Source: Actinomycetes bacterium
GTDB lineage: Bacteria; Actinomycetota; Actinomycetes; Propionibacteriales; Propionibacteriaceae
Reading direction: 5' to 3'
NCBI GenBank assembly: GCA_009785885.1
Contig: WQUE01000147.1
Span: 1-5,153, forward strand
Length of the DNA: 5,153 nucleotides
The notes under the pieces are model-generated. The model did no database searches. It saw only the letters and a list, made by a program, of their open reading frames with translations, and was not told the origin of the DNA. Positions 1 through 5,153 of this stretch are shown piece by piece. A program made the position numbers and the translations under genes. The first letter of the stretch is position 1. Each line of letters opens with the position of its first letter.

Positions 1-446
1 AGCCGGTGAACTGGCTGAACACGCACCCGCTGAACATCGTGCTGCAGCTCGTGATCCTCGTGTGGGCGCAGACCGGCTTCGCGATGGTGATCCTGTCGGC
101 CGCGATCAAGGGCGTGCCGGAGGAACTGAACGAGGCCGCCGCGCTCGACGGGGCGTCCTCGCTCCAACGGTTCTGGAACGTGACCATCCCGAGCATCCGC
201 CCGACGATCATCGTGGTGTGGGTGACGATTTCCATCACCGCGCTGAAGGTGTACGACATCATTGCCGTCACGACCGCCGGCGCGCAGGGGACGACCGTCC
301 TCGGGTACGAGATGGTCAAACAGTTCCAGCTGTTGCCGCCGCAGTCCGGGCACTCCGCCGCGCTCGCGCTGATCCTCTTCGTCCTGATGATCCCCTTCAT
401 CGTGTTCAACACGCGGAACCTGCGCGCCGAGAGGAGCGGACGATGA
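1..446 (+). CDS. Carbohydrate ABC transporter permease, MalF/AglF type (3' part, 5' end outside window)
   Basis: This is the C-terminal part of an inner-membrane subunit of a sugar ABC importer; the reading frame is open from position 3 and stops with TGA at 444-446. About 147 codons are visible, roughly half of a usual 290-330 residue permease. The diagnostic EAA loop, which contacts the ATPase, spans about 132-191 and reads E-A-A-x3-G then I-P. Three hydrophobic stretches are visible: NIVLQLVILVWAQTGFAMVI, TIIVVWVTISITALKVYDII, and ALILFVLMIPFIVF near the C terminus. The wording around the EAA loop (QTGFAMVILSAAIKGVPEE) resembles alpha-glucoside AglF-type permeases as I recall them, so an alpha-glucoside substrate is inferred. 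A GTG at position 6 is an internal codon, not a credible start, because the upstream membrane segments would be missing. The last codons overlap the next permease gene by four bases, so the two are probably translationally coupled and form a heterodimeric pore. Confidence 0.93.
   Translation, partial: PVNWLNTHPLNIVLQLVILVWAQTGFAMVILSAAIKGVPEELNEAAALDGASSLQRFWNVTIPSIRPTIIVVWVTISITALKVYDIIAVTTAGAQGTTVLGYEMVKQFQLLPPQSGHSAALALILFVLMIPFIVFNTRNLRAERSGR
431..436 (+). promoter_or_regulatory. Ribosome binding site for the second permease
   Basis: The hexamer GAGGAG lies six nucleotides before the ATG at 443, inside the last codons of the upstream permease. It fixes the start at 443 rather than any upstream in-frame codon; the frame is open back to position 62, but that stretch is only an out-of-frame reading of the first permease. 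Confidence 0.8.
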
Positions 447-1405
447 GCGCCGTCACCACGTCACCCGTCCACCGTGCCGCCCCGCCCGGCGAGGGGCCCA
501 CCCGGGCGGCGCTGCGCCGCACGCACGCGACCCTGACCAGCCCGGCGGCGACCGCCGGCGCGATCGTGCTCGCGGTGATCTGGACCCTGCCGACGCTCGG
601 ACTGTTCGTGTCGAGTTTCCGCCCGGCGGACCAGATCCTCTCGACCGGCTGGTGGACGTTTTTCGCCCATCCCAGCGTCACGCTGAGCAACTACACGCAG
701 GCGTTGGCGTTCAAGTCGGGCATCACCATCGGCACGTCCCTGCTCAACTCGTTCACGATCACCCTCCCGGCGGCCATCCTGCCCATCACGATCGCGCTGC
801 TCATGGCGTACGCGTTCGCCTGGCTGGATTTCCCGGGACGGGACTGGCTGTTCATCGGCGTGTTCGCGCTGCAGGTCGTGCCGCTGCAGATGATCCTGGT
901 GCCGCTGCTGAAGCTGTACGGCGGCGGACTGTCGCTTTGGGGGACGCCGATCTTCCCGGGGCTCACGTCCGACGCGCTCGGCAACGGTTTCGCGGCGATC
1001 TGGATCACCCACACGATTTCGGCGTTGCCGCTGGCGACGTTCATGCTGCACAACTCGCTCTCGGCGATCCCGACCGAGCTGATGGAGGCGGCCAAGATCG
1101 ACGGCGCCGGCCATGGCCAGATCCTCGTCCGCATCGCCCTTCCCCTCGCCGCCCCCACGATCGCCAGCTATGCCATCTTCCAGTTCCTGTGGGTCTGGAA
1201 CGATCTGTTGGTGGCGACCGTTTTCTCCAGCGGCCAGAATGCGCCGGTGACGAAGCTGTTGAGCAATCTGTCGGGCACGTGGGGCCAGCAATGGTACCTG
1301 CTGGCGGCGGGGACGTTCCTGGCGCTGATCGTGCCGCTGATCGTGTTCTTCGCGTTGCAGCGCTTCTTCGTCCGCGGGTTGCTGGCCGGGGCGACGAAGG
1401 GATAA
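443..1405 (+). CDS. Carbohydrate ABC transporter permease, MalG/AglG type
   Basis: A complete 320-residue inner-membrane permease, the second half of the transmembrane pore of a sugar importer. Six hydrophobic segments lie near residues 37-57, 100-123, 136-158, 185-205, 239-260 and 283-305. The EAA loop is clear: E215-A-A, G221 and a closing I231-A-L-P234. The opening of the first membrane segment (WTLPTLGLFVSSFRP), the FPGRDWLF...VVPLQM stretch, the FQFLWVWNDLLVA stretch and the C-terminal ALQRFFVRGLLAG closely recall AglG-type alpha-glucoside permeases; this is recognition from memory, not a search. The start is chosen from the GAGGAG site and the ATGA overlap with the upstream stop. The N-terminal 30 residues are polar, Arg/Pro-rich and probably cytoplasmic. 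The gene ends six bases before the enzyme gene, so import and breakdown of the sugar are probably co-transcribed. No ATPase gene is visible; such importers often share an ATPase encoded elsewhere. Confidence 0.95.
   Translation: MSAVTTSPVHRAAPPGEGPTRAALRRTHATLTSPAATAGAIVLAVIWTLPTLGLFVSSFRPADQILSTGWWTFFAHPSVTLSNYTQALAFKSGITIGTSLLNSFTITLPAAILPITIALLMAYAFAWLDFPGRDWLFIGVFALQVVPLQMILVPLLKLYGGGLSLWGTPIFPGLTSDALGNGFAAIWITHTISALPLATFMLHNSLSAIPTELMEAAKIDGAGHGQILVRIALPLAAPTIASYAIFQFLWVWNDLLVATVFSSGQNAPVTKLLSNLSGTWGQQWYLLAAGTFLALIVPLIVFFALQRFFVRGLLAGATKG
542..562 (+). repeat. 21-nt exact repeat, copy 1 (contains a GC-rich dyad)
   Basis: This 21-nt string is identical to 2675-2695. It begins with the inverted repeat CCGGCGG-CGA-CCGCCGG and ends in CGCG. 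Here it encodes Pro34-Ala-Ala-Thr-Ala-Gly-Ala40 at the start of the first membrane segment of the permease. The last 14 nt also occur at 271-284. Biased codon use can produce this, so no function is claimed. Confidence 0.5.
1396..1402 (+). promoter_or_regulatory. Ribosome binding site for the HAD-GH65 gene
   Basis: The purine-rich stretch GAAGGGA ends nine nucleotides before the ATG at 1412 and sits directly before the TAA of the permease gene. It supports the start at 1412, which also places the HAD nucleophile motif at the expected distance (residue 12) from the N terminus. Confidence 0.65.
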
Positions 1406-1411
1406 CCGACC

Positions 1412-4372
1412 ATGGAATACGCGGGCCTCAGCGCCGTCCTGTTCGACCTGGACGGCGTCTTGACGCCGACCGCAATCCTGCACGAGCGGGCCTGGGGTGC
1501 GATGTTCACCCCGTTCCTGGCGGCCCGCGGCGCCTCGCCGTGGACGCGGGACGACTACACGGGTCTCGTCGACGGCTTGCCGCGCTACGACGGCGTCGCG
1601 GCGCTGCTGGCCTCCCGAGGCATCGCGTTGCCGTATGGCCGACCCGACGATGCTCCGGGGGACGGCACGATATGCGCCCTGGGCAACACGAAGAACGCGA
1701 TCCTGCTCGGCCTGCTTGAGGAGATCGCCCCGTTTCCCGAGGTGGCGGTCACGCTGGAGGCGCTGCGCGCGGCCGGGGTGCGGCTGGGCGTCGTGTCCAG
1801 CTCGGCGAACGCGGGCCGTGTGCTGGCCGCCGCCGGGCTTGCGGACGAGTTCGACGTTGTCGTGGACGGCCGCTCGATCGCCGCGCAGGGCCTGGCCGGC
1901 AAGCCGGCCCCGGACGGCTTCCGGTACGGCGCCGAGCTTCTGGGGGTGGACGCTTCGCGGGCGGCCGTGGTCGAGGACGCCGTGCCCGGGGTGGCCGCCG
2001 GACGGGCCGGCGGTTTCGGGCTCGTCGTCGGGGTCGACCGCGCCGACATGCGGGAGGCGCTGCTCGCCGGTGGCGCCGACGTCGTCATCGCCGGCCTGGA
2101 CGCCCTGCCCGGGCTGTGCGCGGCCGGCGGCACGTGGCGCCTGACGTGGCCCGGTGCGTCCCCCGACTCGGTCGGCGAGGACGCGATCTGCTCCCTGACG
2201 TGCCTCGCCAACGGGCGCCTCGGCGTCCGGGGCGCGACCGGCCTGCGCGCGGACGAGGCGCCCGGCACGTACCTCAACGGCTTCTACGAGACCGGCCGCA
2301 TCGAGTATCCCGAGGACGCCTACGGCATGGCTCGCGTCTCCCAGGTGATCCAGGCGGCCCCCGAGGCGACCGCCGTCCGGCTTGTCCTCGGCGGCGAGGC
2401 GCTGGGCGAGCCCGACACGCTGACCCGCCGGCTCGACCTGCGGGCGGGCACGCTGACGTGGGAGGCGACGTACGCCCGCCCTGACGGGGTGCTCGTCGTC
2501 GCGGGCGTGCGGATCGTCAGCCTCGTGGAGGCGGGCCTGTGCACGACCCGCCTGACCCTGACCTGGTCGGGGCCCGGCACACCCCTCGACATCGCGCTGC
2601 CCTTGGCGGCCCCGGACGGACGCCGCGGGGCCCCGGACGGGCTCGACCCGCGCCGGGCCGACGGCGTGCCCACGCCGGCGGCGACCGCCGGCGCGGTGGG
2701 CGGGGCCGGCCTGGTGCGTCTGGACGCACCGGGTGCGGGCCGCGGCATCGTCGCCCTGTCCGTGCTGGACGACCCGACCGCAACCCTGGCGACGGGCCCC
2801 GAGTCGGCCACCCATCGTCTGGGCACGACGCTGCACCGCGGCGAGCCGCTGAGCATCGTCCGGCACGTCGTCTACGCGGCGGGCACCACCGACGACCCCC
2901 TGGAACAGGACGCCCGGACCGTCCTCACCCGGGCCCGGGCCGACGGGTGGGCCGGCGTCGCCGCCCGGCAACGCGCCTGGCTGGACGGCTACTGGGACGA
3001 CGCCGACCTGACCATCCGCGGTGCCGACGACGACCTGGTCGCCCTGCGCTGGCACCTGTTCCAGGTGGCGCAGGCGAGCGCCTGCCACGGCGAGTGGGGG
3101 ATCGCCGCGAAAGGGATCACCGGGTCGGGCTACTCGGGCCACTACTTCTGGGACACGGAGGTCTACCTGGCACCCATGCTCGCCTTCACGCGGCCCGCGC
3201 TGGCGCGGGGGTTGCTCGAATACCGTCACGCGACGCTCGATGCGGCGAGGCGCCGGGCGGGCGACCTCAGCCTGGCCGGGGCGTGTTTCCCGTGGCGCAC
3301 GATCACCGGCGAGGAGGCCTCGGCGTACTTCCTGGCGGGGAGTGCGGCGTACCACGTCAACGCCGCGATCGCGTTCGCGATCGGGCAGTACGTCCAGGTG
3401 AGCGGCGACGAGGCCTTCCTCGGCGAGGCCGGGGCCGAGATCCTCGCCGAGACGGCCCGGATGTGGGCGAGCCTCGCCTCCGGCGGGGACGATGGCCGCG
3501 CCCACCTCAACGGCGTCACCGGCCCGGACGAGTACTCGGTGCTGGTCGATGACAACGTTTACACGAACGTGATGGCCCGCCACCACCTGCGCCTGGCCGC
3601 GCGTGCGGCCGAGGACGTGCTGGCCCGCGATCCCGCCGCGGCGGCCCGCCTCGGCCTGGACGCCCCGGAGGCGGATACCTGGCGCCGGTTGGCCGACCGG
3701 CTCGTCGTCCCGTTCGACGAACGCCGCGGCATCCACCCGCAGGACGCGGGTTTCCTCGCGAAGGCGCCGTGGAACGTCCCCGGCCCCACCCGGCATCCGC
3801 TGCTGCTGCACTACCACCCGCTCGTCATCTACCGGCACCGGGTGCTGAAACAGGCGGACGTGGTCATGGCGATCGCGCTGCGTCCGTCCGACTTCGCACC
3901 GGTGGATGCCCGGGCCGACTTCGACTTCTACGAACCGTTGACGACGGGGGACTCGTCGCTGTCCGCGATTCCGCAGGCGATCGTCGCCGCGCGCGTCGGG
4001 CGCATGGACGCGGCGGAGCGCCACTTCCGGGACGCGCTGGCGGTCGACCTGGCCAACACGCACGCGAACACCGTCGACGGCTTGCACGTCGCGTCGGCCG
4101 GCGGCACCTGGAGCGTCGTCGTGCTCGGTTTCGCGGGCCTGCGCCTGCCCGAACCGGGCGACGACTGGGACCTGGCGTTCGATCCCGTCCTGCCCGCGTC
4201 CTGGGACGGCCTGGCGTTCGGCCTGCGCTGGCGCGGGGCCCGGTTGCGCGTGGACGTGTCCCGCACCGGGAACGGCACGACCGAGACGGCGCTGCGCGTG
4301 CTGGACGGCGGCCCCGTGCGCGTGCTCCTGGACGGACGCGTGAGGTGCGTCGGCGCGCCCGGGCAGGCCTGA
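1412..4372 (+). CDS. Bifunctional beta-phosphoglucomutase-type HAD / GH65 disaccharide phosphorylase-type fusion
   Basis: A 986-residue cytoplasmic enzyme (no signal peptide) made of two complete parts. Residues 1 to about 235 are a HAD hydrolase of beta-phosphoglucomutase type: D12-L-D14-G-V (nucleophile and acid/base), T20 and H24, cap residues R58 and K94-N95, S129-S-S with N133, K164-P-A-P-D and E188-D189. These match the L. lactis enzyme residues as I recall them (D8, D10, T16, H20, R49, K76, S114/S116/N118, K145, E169/D170). Residues about 240-986 are GH65: an N-terminal beta-sandwich with NGRLGVRG (267-274), an (alpha/alpha)6 catalytic barrel from about 545 with GHYFWDTE (576-583), general acid E707 in GPDEY, LHYHPLVIYRHRVLKQAD (799-816), and phosphate-loop-like TTGDSSLS (844-851), then a short C-terminal beta domain. 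The GH65 part is about 745 residues, near the family's usual length. Expected reactions: disaccharide plus phosphate to beta-glucose 1-phosphate and glucose, then to glucose 6-phosphate. Sugar specificity is unknown. Hydrolysis or a kojibiose, trehalose or nigerose preference remain possible. Confidence 0.9.
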   Translation: MEYAGLSAVLFDLDGVLTPTAILHERAWGAMFTPFLAARGASPWTRDDYTGLVDGLPRYDGVAALLASRGIALPYGRPDDAPGDGTICALGNTKNAILLGLLEEIAPFPEVAVTLEALRAAGVRLGVVSSSANAGRVLAAAGLADEFDVVVDGRSIAAQGLAGKPAPDGFRYGAELLGVDASRAAVVEDAVPGVAAGRAGGFGLVVGVDRADMREALLAGGADVVIAGLDALPGLCAAGGTWRLTWPGASPDSVGEDAICSLTCLANGRLGVRGATGLRADEAPGTYLNGFYETGRIEYPEDAYGMARVSQVIQAAPEATAVRLVLGGEALGEPDTLTRRLDLRAGTLTWEATYARPDGVLVVAGVRIVSLVEAGLCTTRLTLTWSGPGTPLDIALPLAAPDGRRGAPDGLDPRRADGVPTPAATAGAVGGAGLVRLDAPGAGRGIVALSVLDDPTATLATGPESATHRLGTTLHRGEPLSIVRHVVYAAGTTDDPLEQDARTVLTRARADGWAGVAARQRAWLDGYWDDADLTIRGADDDLVALRWHLFQVAQASACHGEWGIAAKGITGSGYSGHYFWDTEVYLAPMLAFTRPALARGLLEYRHATLDAARRRAGDLSLAGACFPWRTITGEEASAYFLAGSAAYHVNAAIAFAIGQYVQVSGDEAFLGEAGAEILAETARMWASLASGGDDGRAHLNGVTGPDEYSVLVDDNVYTNVMARHHLRLAARAAEDVLARDPAAAARLGLDAPEADTWRRLADRLVVPFDERRGIHPQDAGFLAKAPWNVPGPTRHPLLLHYHPLVIYRHRVLKQADVVMAIALRPSDFAPVDARADFDFYEPLTTGDSSLSAIPQAIVAARVGRMDAAERHFRDALAVDLANTHANTVDGLHVASAGGTWSVVVLGFAGLRLPEPGDDWDLAFDPVLPASWDGLAFGLRWRGARLRVDVSRTGNGTTETALRVLDGGPVRVLLDGRVRCVGAPGQA
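2608..2640 (+). repeat. Short in-frame direct repeat inside the GH65 N-terminal domain
   Basis: The 12-mer GGCCCCGGACGG occurs at 2608-2619 and again at 2629-2640, exactly 21 nt (seven codons) apart. It gives the protein repeat APDG-RRG-APDG at residues 400-410. The surrounding segment (about 399-434) is rich in Ala, Gly, Pro, Asp and Arg and is probably a surface loop of the beta-sandwich. A small tandem duplication or chance in GC-rich coding sequence would both explain it. Confidence 0.5.
2675..2695 (+). repeat. 21-nt exact repeat, copy 2 (contains a GC-rich dyad)
   Basis: Identical over 21 nt to 542-562 and in the same codon phase, encoding Pro422-Ala-Ala-Thr-Ala-Gly-Ala428. The dyad is longer here: CGCCGGCGG-CGA-CCGCCGGCG, nine-base arms at 2673-2681 and 2685-2693. 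It lies in the Ala/Gly/Pro-rich loop segment of the GH65 N-terminal domain. Confidence 0.5.
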
Positions 4373-4381
4373 GTTCGTCTG

Positions 4382-4403
4382 GGCGCCGGGGGAGACCGGC
4401 GTC
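4382..4403 (+). repeat. Intergenic inverted repeat between the sugar operon and the M20 gene
   Basis: Arms 4382-4389 (GGCGCCGG) and 4396-4403 (CCGGCGTC) can pair over eight positions, one of them G-U in RNA, around the six-base loop GGGAGA. It starts ten bases after the stop of the HAD-GH65 gene and ends directly before a -10-like hexamer. There is no T tract, so it is not a classical intrinsic terminator, although U-less terminators have been proposed for actinobacteria. It could equally be an operator, or chance in GC-rich sequence. Confidence 0.4.
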
Positions 4404-4409
4404 TACAGT
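4404..4409 (+). promoter_or_regulatory. Putative -10 element of a leaderless promoter for the M20 gene
   Basis: TACAGT fits the actinobacterial TANNNT -10 consensus and is followed by six bases (GGCGGC) and then the ATG at 4416, which places the expected transcription start at the A of the start codon. There is no Shine-Dalgarno sequence at a useful distance; the nearest GGAG (4391-4394) is 21 bases away. No convincing -35 hexamer is visible near 4381-4386. Confidence 0.6.
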
Positions 4410-4415
4410 GGCGGC

Positions 4416-5153
4416 ATGGCATCCAATGCGGCGGAGCGGCTGTCGGCCCTGGTGAAGATCCCGACCGTGTCGGCGGACGCGGCGACCGACGAGCCGTTCG
4501 AGCGCGCGATGGCCACCCTGCGCGAGCTGTATCCGGCCGTCCACGCGGCGCTCGCGTGCGAACGGATCACCCCGCGGGGATGGCTGTTCCGGTGGCCGGG
4601 CACGGACGCGGCTCTCCGTGAGCCGCTCGTCCTCATGGCCCATGTCGACGTCGTCCCGGTCGACGAGTCCGACCCGTGGACCTACCCGCCGTTCGACGGC
4701 GTGATCGCCGACGGGTCGGTGTGGGGCCGGGGAACGCTGGACGACAAGGGCGCCCTCGTGTGCCTGTTCGAGGCCGTCGAGTCGCTGGTGACAAGCGGAT
4801 TCTCACCACAGCGGGACGTGTACCTGGTGATCGGCGGCAGCGAGGAGGTGTTCGGCCCGGACGTCGCCACGATCGCCGCGACCATGAGGGGGCGCGGGAT
4901 CACCCCGTATCTCGTGCTCGACGAGGGCGGCGCCGTCGTCGACGCGCCGCTGTCCTGGGTGAAGGTGCGCGCGGCGATGGTCGGAGTCGGGGAGAAGGGC
5001 GTGATGACCGTGCGCCTGGACACCCGGGCCGAGCCCGGGCACGCGTCCGCCCCCGGCTCGCTCACGGCGGTGTCGCGCCTGGGACGTGCCGTCGGACGGC
5101 TCACCCCGTCCACGTTCCCGGCCCGCCTGCCGGCGGCCACCACCGCGATGCTC
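4416..5153 (+). CDS. M20-family metallopeptidase, carboxypeptidase S-like (5' part, runs off window)
   Basis: The first 246 residues of a zinc-dependent amidohydrolase/peptidase; the frame is open to the window end. No signal peptide is visible, so it is probably cytoplasmic, cleaving peptides or N-acyl amino acids. Visible M20 motifs: N-terminal RLSALVKIPTVS, LMAH76-V-D78-VVPV (zinc-ligand His and its Asp), GRGTLD109-D-KG (bridging Asp), GGSE143-E144 (general base and zinc ligand), and D169-EGG (zinc ligand). The dimerisation/lid domain begins near residue 190 and includes PGH209ASAP, the usual His contributed across the dimer. The late zinc-ligand His and the end of the catalytic domain lie beyond the window, where a full protein of about 430-450 residues would finish. 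The DEGG form and the W-x-x-P-P-F-D-G stretch recall the Cps1/PM20D1 branch rather than DapE or ArgE, but this is recognition, not a search. Start 4416 is the only good fit to the family N terminus. No functional link to the sugar operon is apparent. Confidence 0.9.
   Translation, partial: MASNAAERLSALVKIPTVSADAATDEPFERAMATLRELYPAVHAALACERITPRGWLFRWPGTDAALREPLVLMAHVDVVPVDESDPWTYPPFDGVIADGSVWGRGTLDDKGALVCLFEAVESLVTSGFSPQRDVYLVIGGSEEVFGPDVATIAATMRGRGITPYLVLDEGGAVVDAPLSWVKVRAAMVGVGEKGVMTVRLDTRAEPGHASAPGSLTAVSRLGRAVGRLTPSTFPARLPAATTAML

Noticed and set aside
62..442. In-frame upstream extension of the second permease to an ATG at 62
   Set aside because: The extra 127 residues are Arg/Asp-rich, resemble no permease, and are an out-of-frame reading of the first permease. 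The GAGGAG site and the ATGA overlap support 443.
1401..1415. Possible separate promoter or terminator between the second permease and the fused enzyme
   Set aside because: The gap is only six bases, with a ribosome binding site directly before it and no hairpin or -10-like box, so co-transcription is the simpler reading.
1455..1480. HAD domain as a degenerate or inactive remnant because Pro19 follows Thr18 where beta-phosphoglucomutase has Asp
   Set aside because: The nucleophile, acid/base, hinge Thr, cap His, Arg and Lys, phosphate-binding Ser and Lys, and Mg-binding Glu-Asp are all present, so the domain appears intact.
2539..3552. Plus-strand open frame of 337 codons inside the fused enzyme gene
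   Set aside because: Low-complexity Arg/Pro/Gly translation in the wrong frame over conserved GH65 sequence; a GC-bias artefact.
461..4087. Very long open frame on the minus strand (about 1208 codons) opposite the permease and the fused enzyme
   Set aside because: Its translation is dominated by Arg, Gln, Gly and Val with no recognisable domain, and it lies opposite two genes with clear family motifs. GC-rich third positions remove stop codons from this antisense frame, so it is a shadow.
4682..5143. Minus-strand open frame of 153 codons near the window end
   Set aside because: It lies opposite the M20 gene, whose zinc-site motifs (GRGTLDDKG, GGSEE, DEGG, PGHASAP) are read on the plus strand; no family features are seen in the antisense translation.

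Overview
The window is high-GC, densely coding DNA with all visible genes on the + strand. The strong GC bias at third codon positions, the actinobacterial style of the protein families, and a gene start that looks leaderless all suggest a high-GC Gram-positive (Actinomycetota). Genus cannot be read from this sequence.

Layout: (1) Positions 1-446 are the 3' end of an inner-membrane permease of a carbohydrate ABC importer (MalF/AglF type). (2) Positions 443-1405 are the complete partner permease (MalG/AglG type), whose ATG overlaps the stop of the first permease. (3) Positions 1412-4372 encode a 986-residue two-domain enzyme: an N-terminal HAD phosphatase-fold domain with every beta-phosphoglucomutase catalytic position I could check, followed by a full-length GH65 disaccharide phosphorylase-type domain. 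(4) A 43-bp intergenic gap holds a GC-rich dyad and a -10-like hexamer. (5) Positions 4416-5153 are the 5' part of an M20-family metallopeptidase that runs off the window.

The first three genes read as one operon: a 4-nt overlap, a 6-nt gap and good ribosome binding sites. The inferred pathway is import of an alpha-glucoside or alpha-linked glucose disaccharide, phosphorolysis by the GH65 domain to beta-glucose 1-phosphate plus glucose, and conversion of beta-glucose 1-phosphate to glucose 6-phosphate by the HAD domain of the same polypeptide. The substrate (maltose, trehalose, kojibiose, nigerose or another) cannot be settled from sequence. The solute-binding protein, any regulator and the ATPase are not in the window; the first would be expected upstream, and the ATPase may be a shared one encoded elsewhere. 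The M20 gene seems to be a separate transcription unit with no obvious link to sugar uptake.

I see no RNA genes, CRISPR arrays or mobile elements, and no gene-free stretch longer than 43 bp. The most interesting points are the fused mutase-phosphorylase architecture beside its transporter, departures from classical GH65 phosphate-loop residues, the probable leaderless promoter of the M20 gene, and an exact 21-nt repeat shared by the permease and enzyme genes. I did not find a clearly undescribed system.
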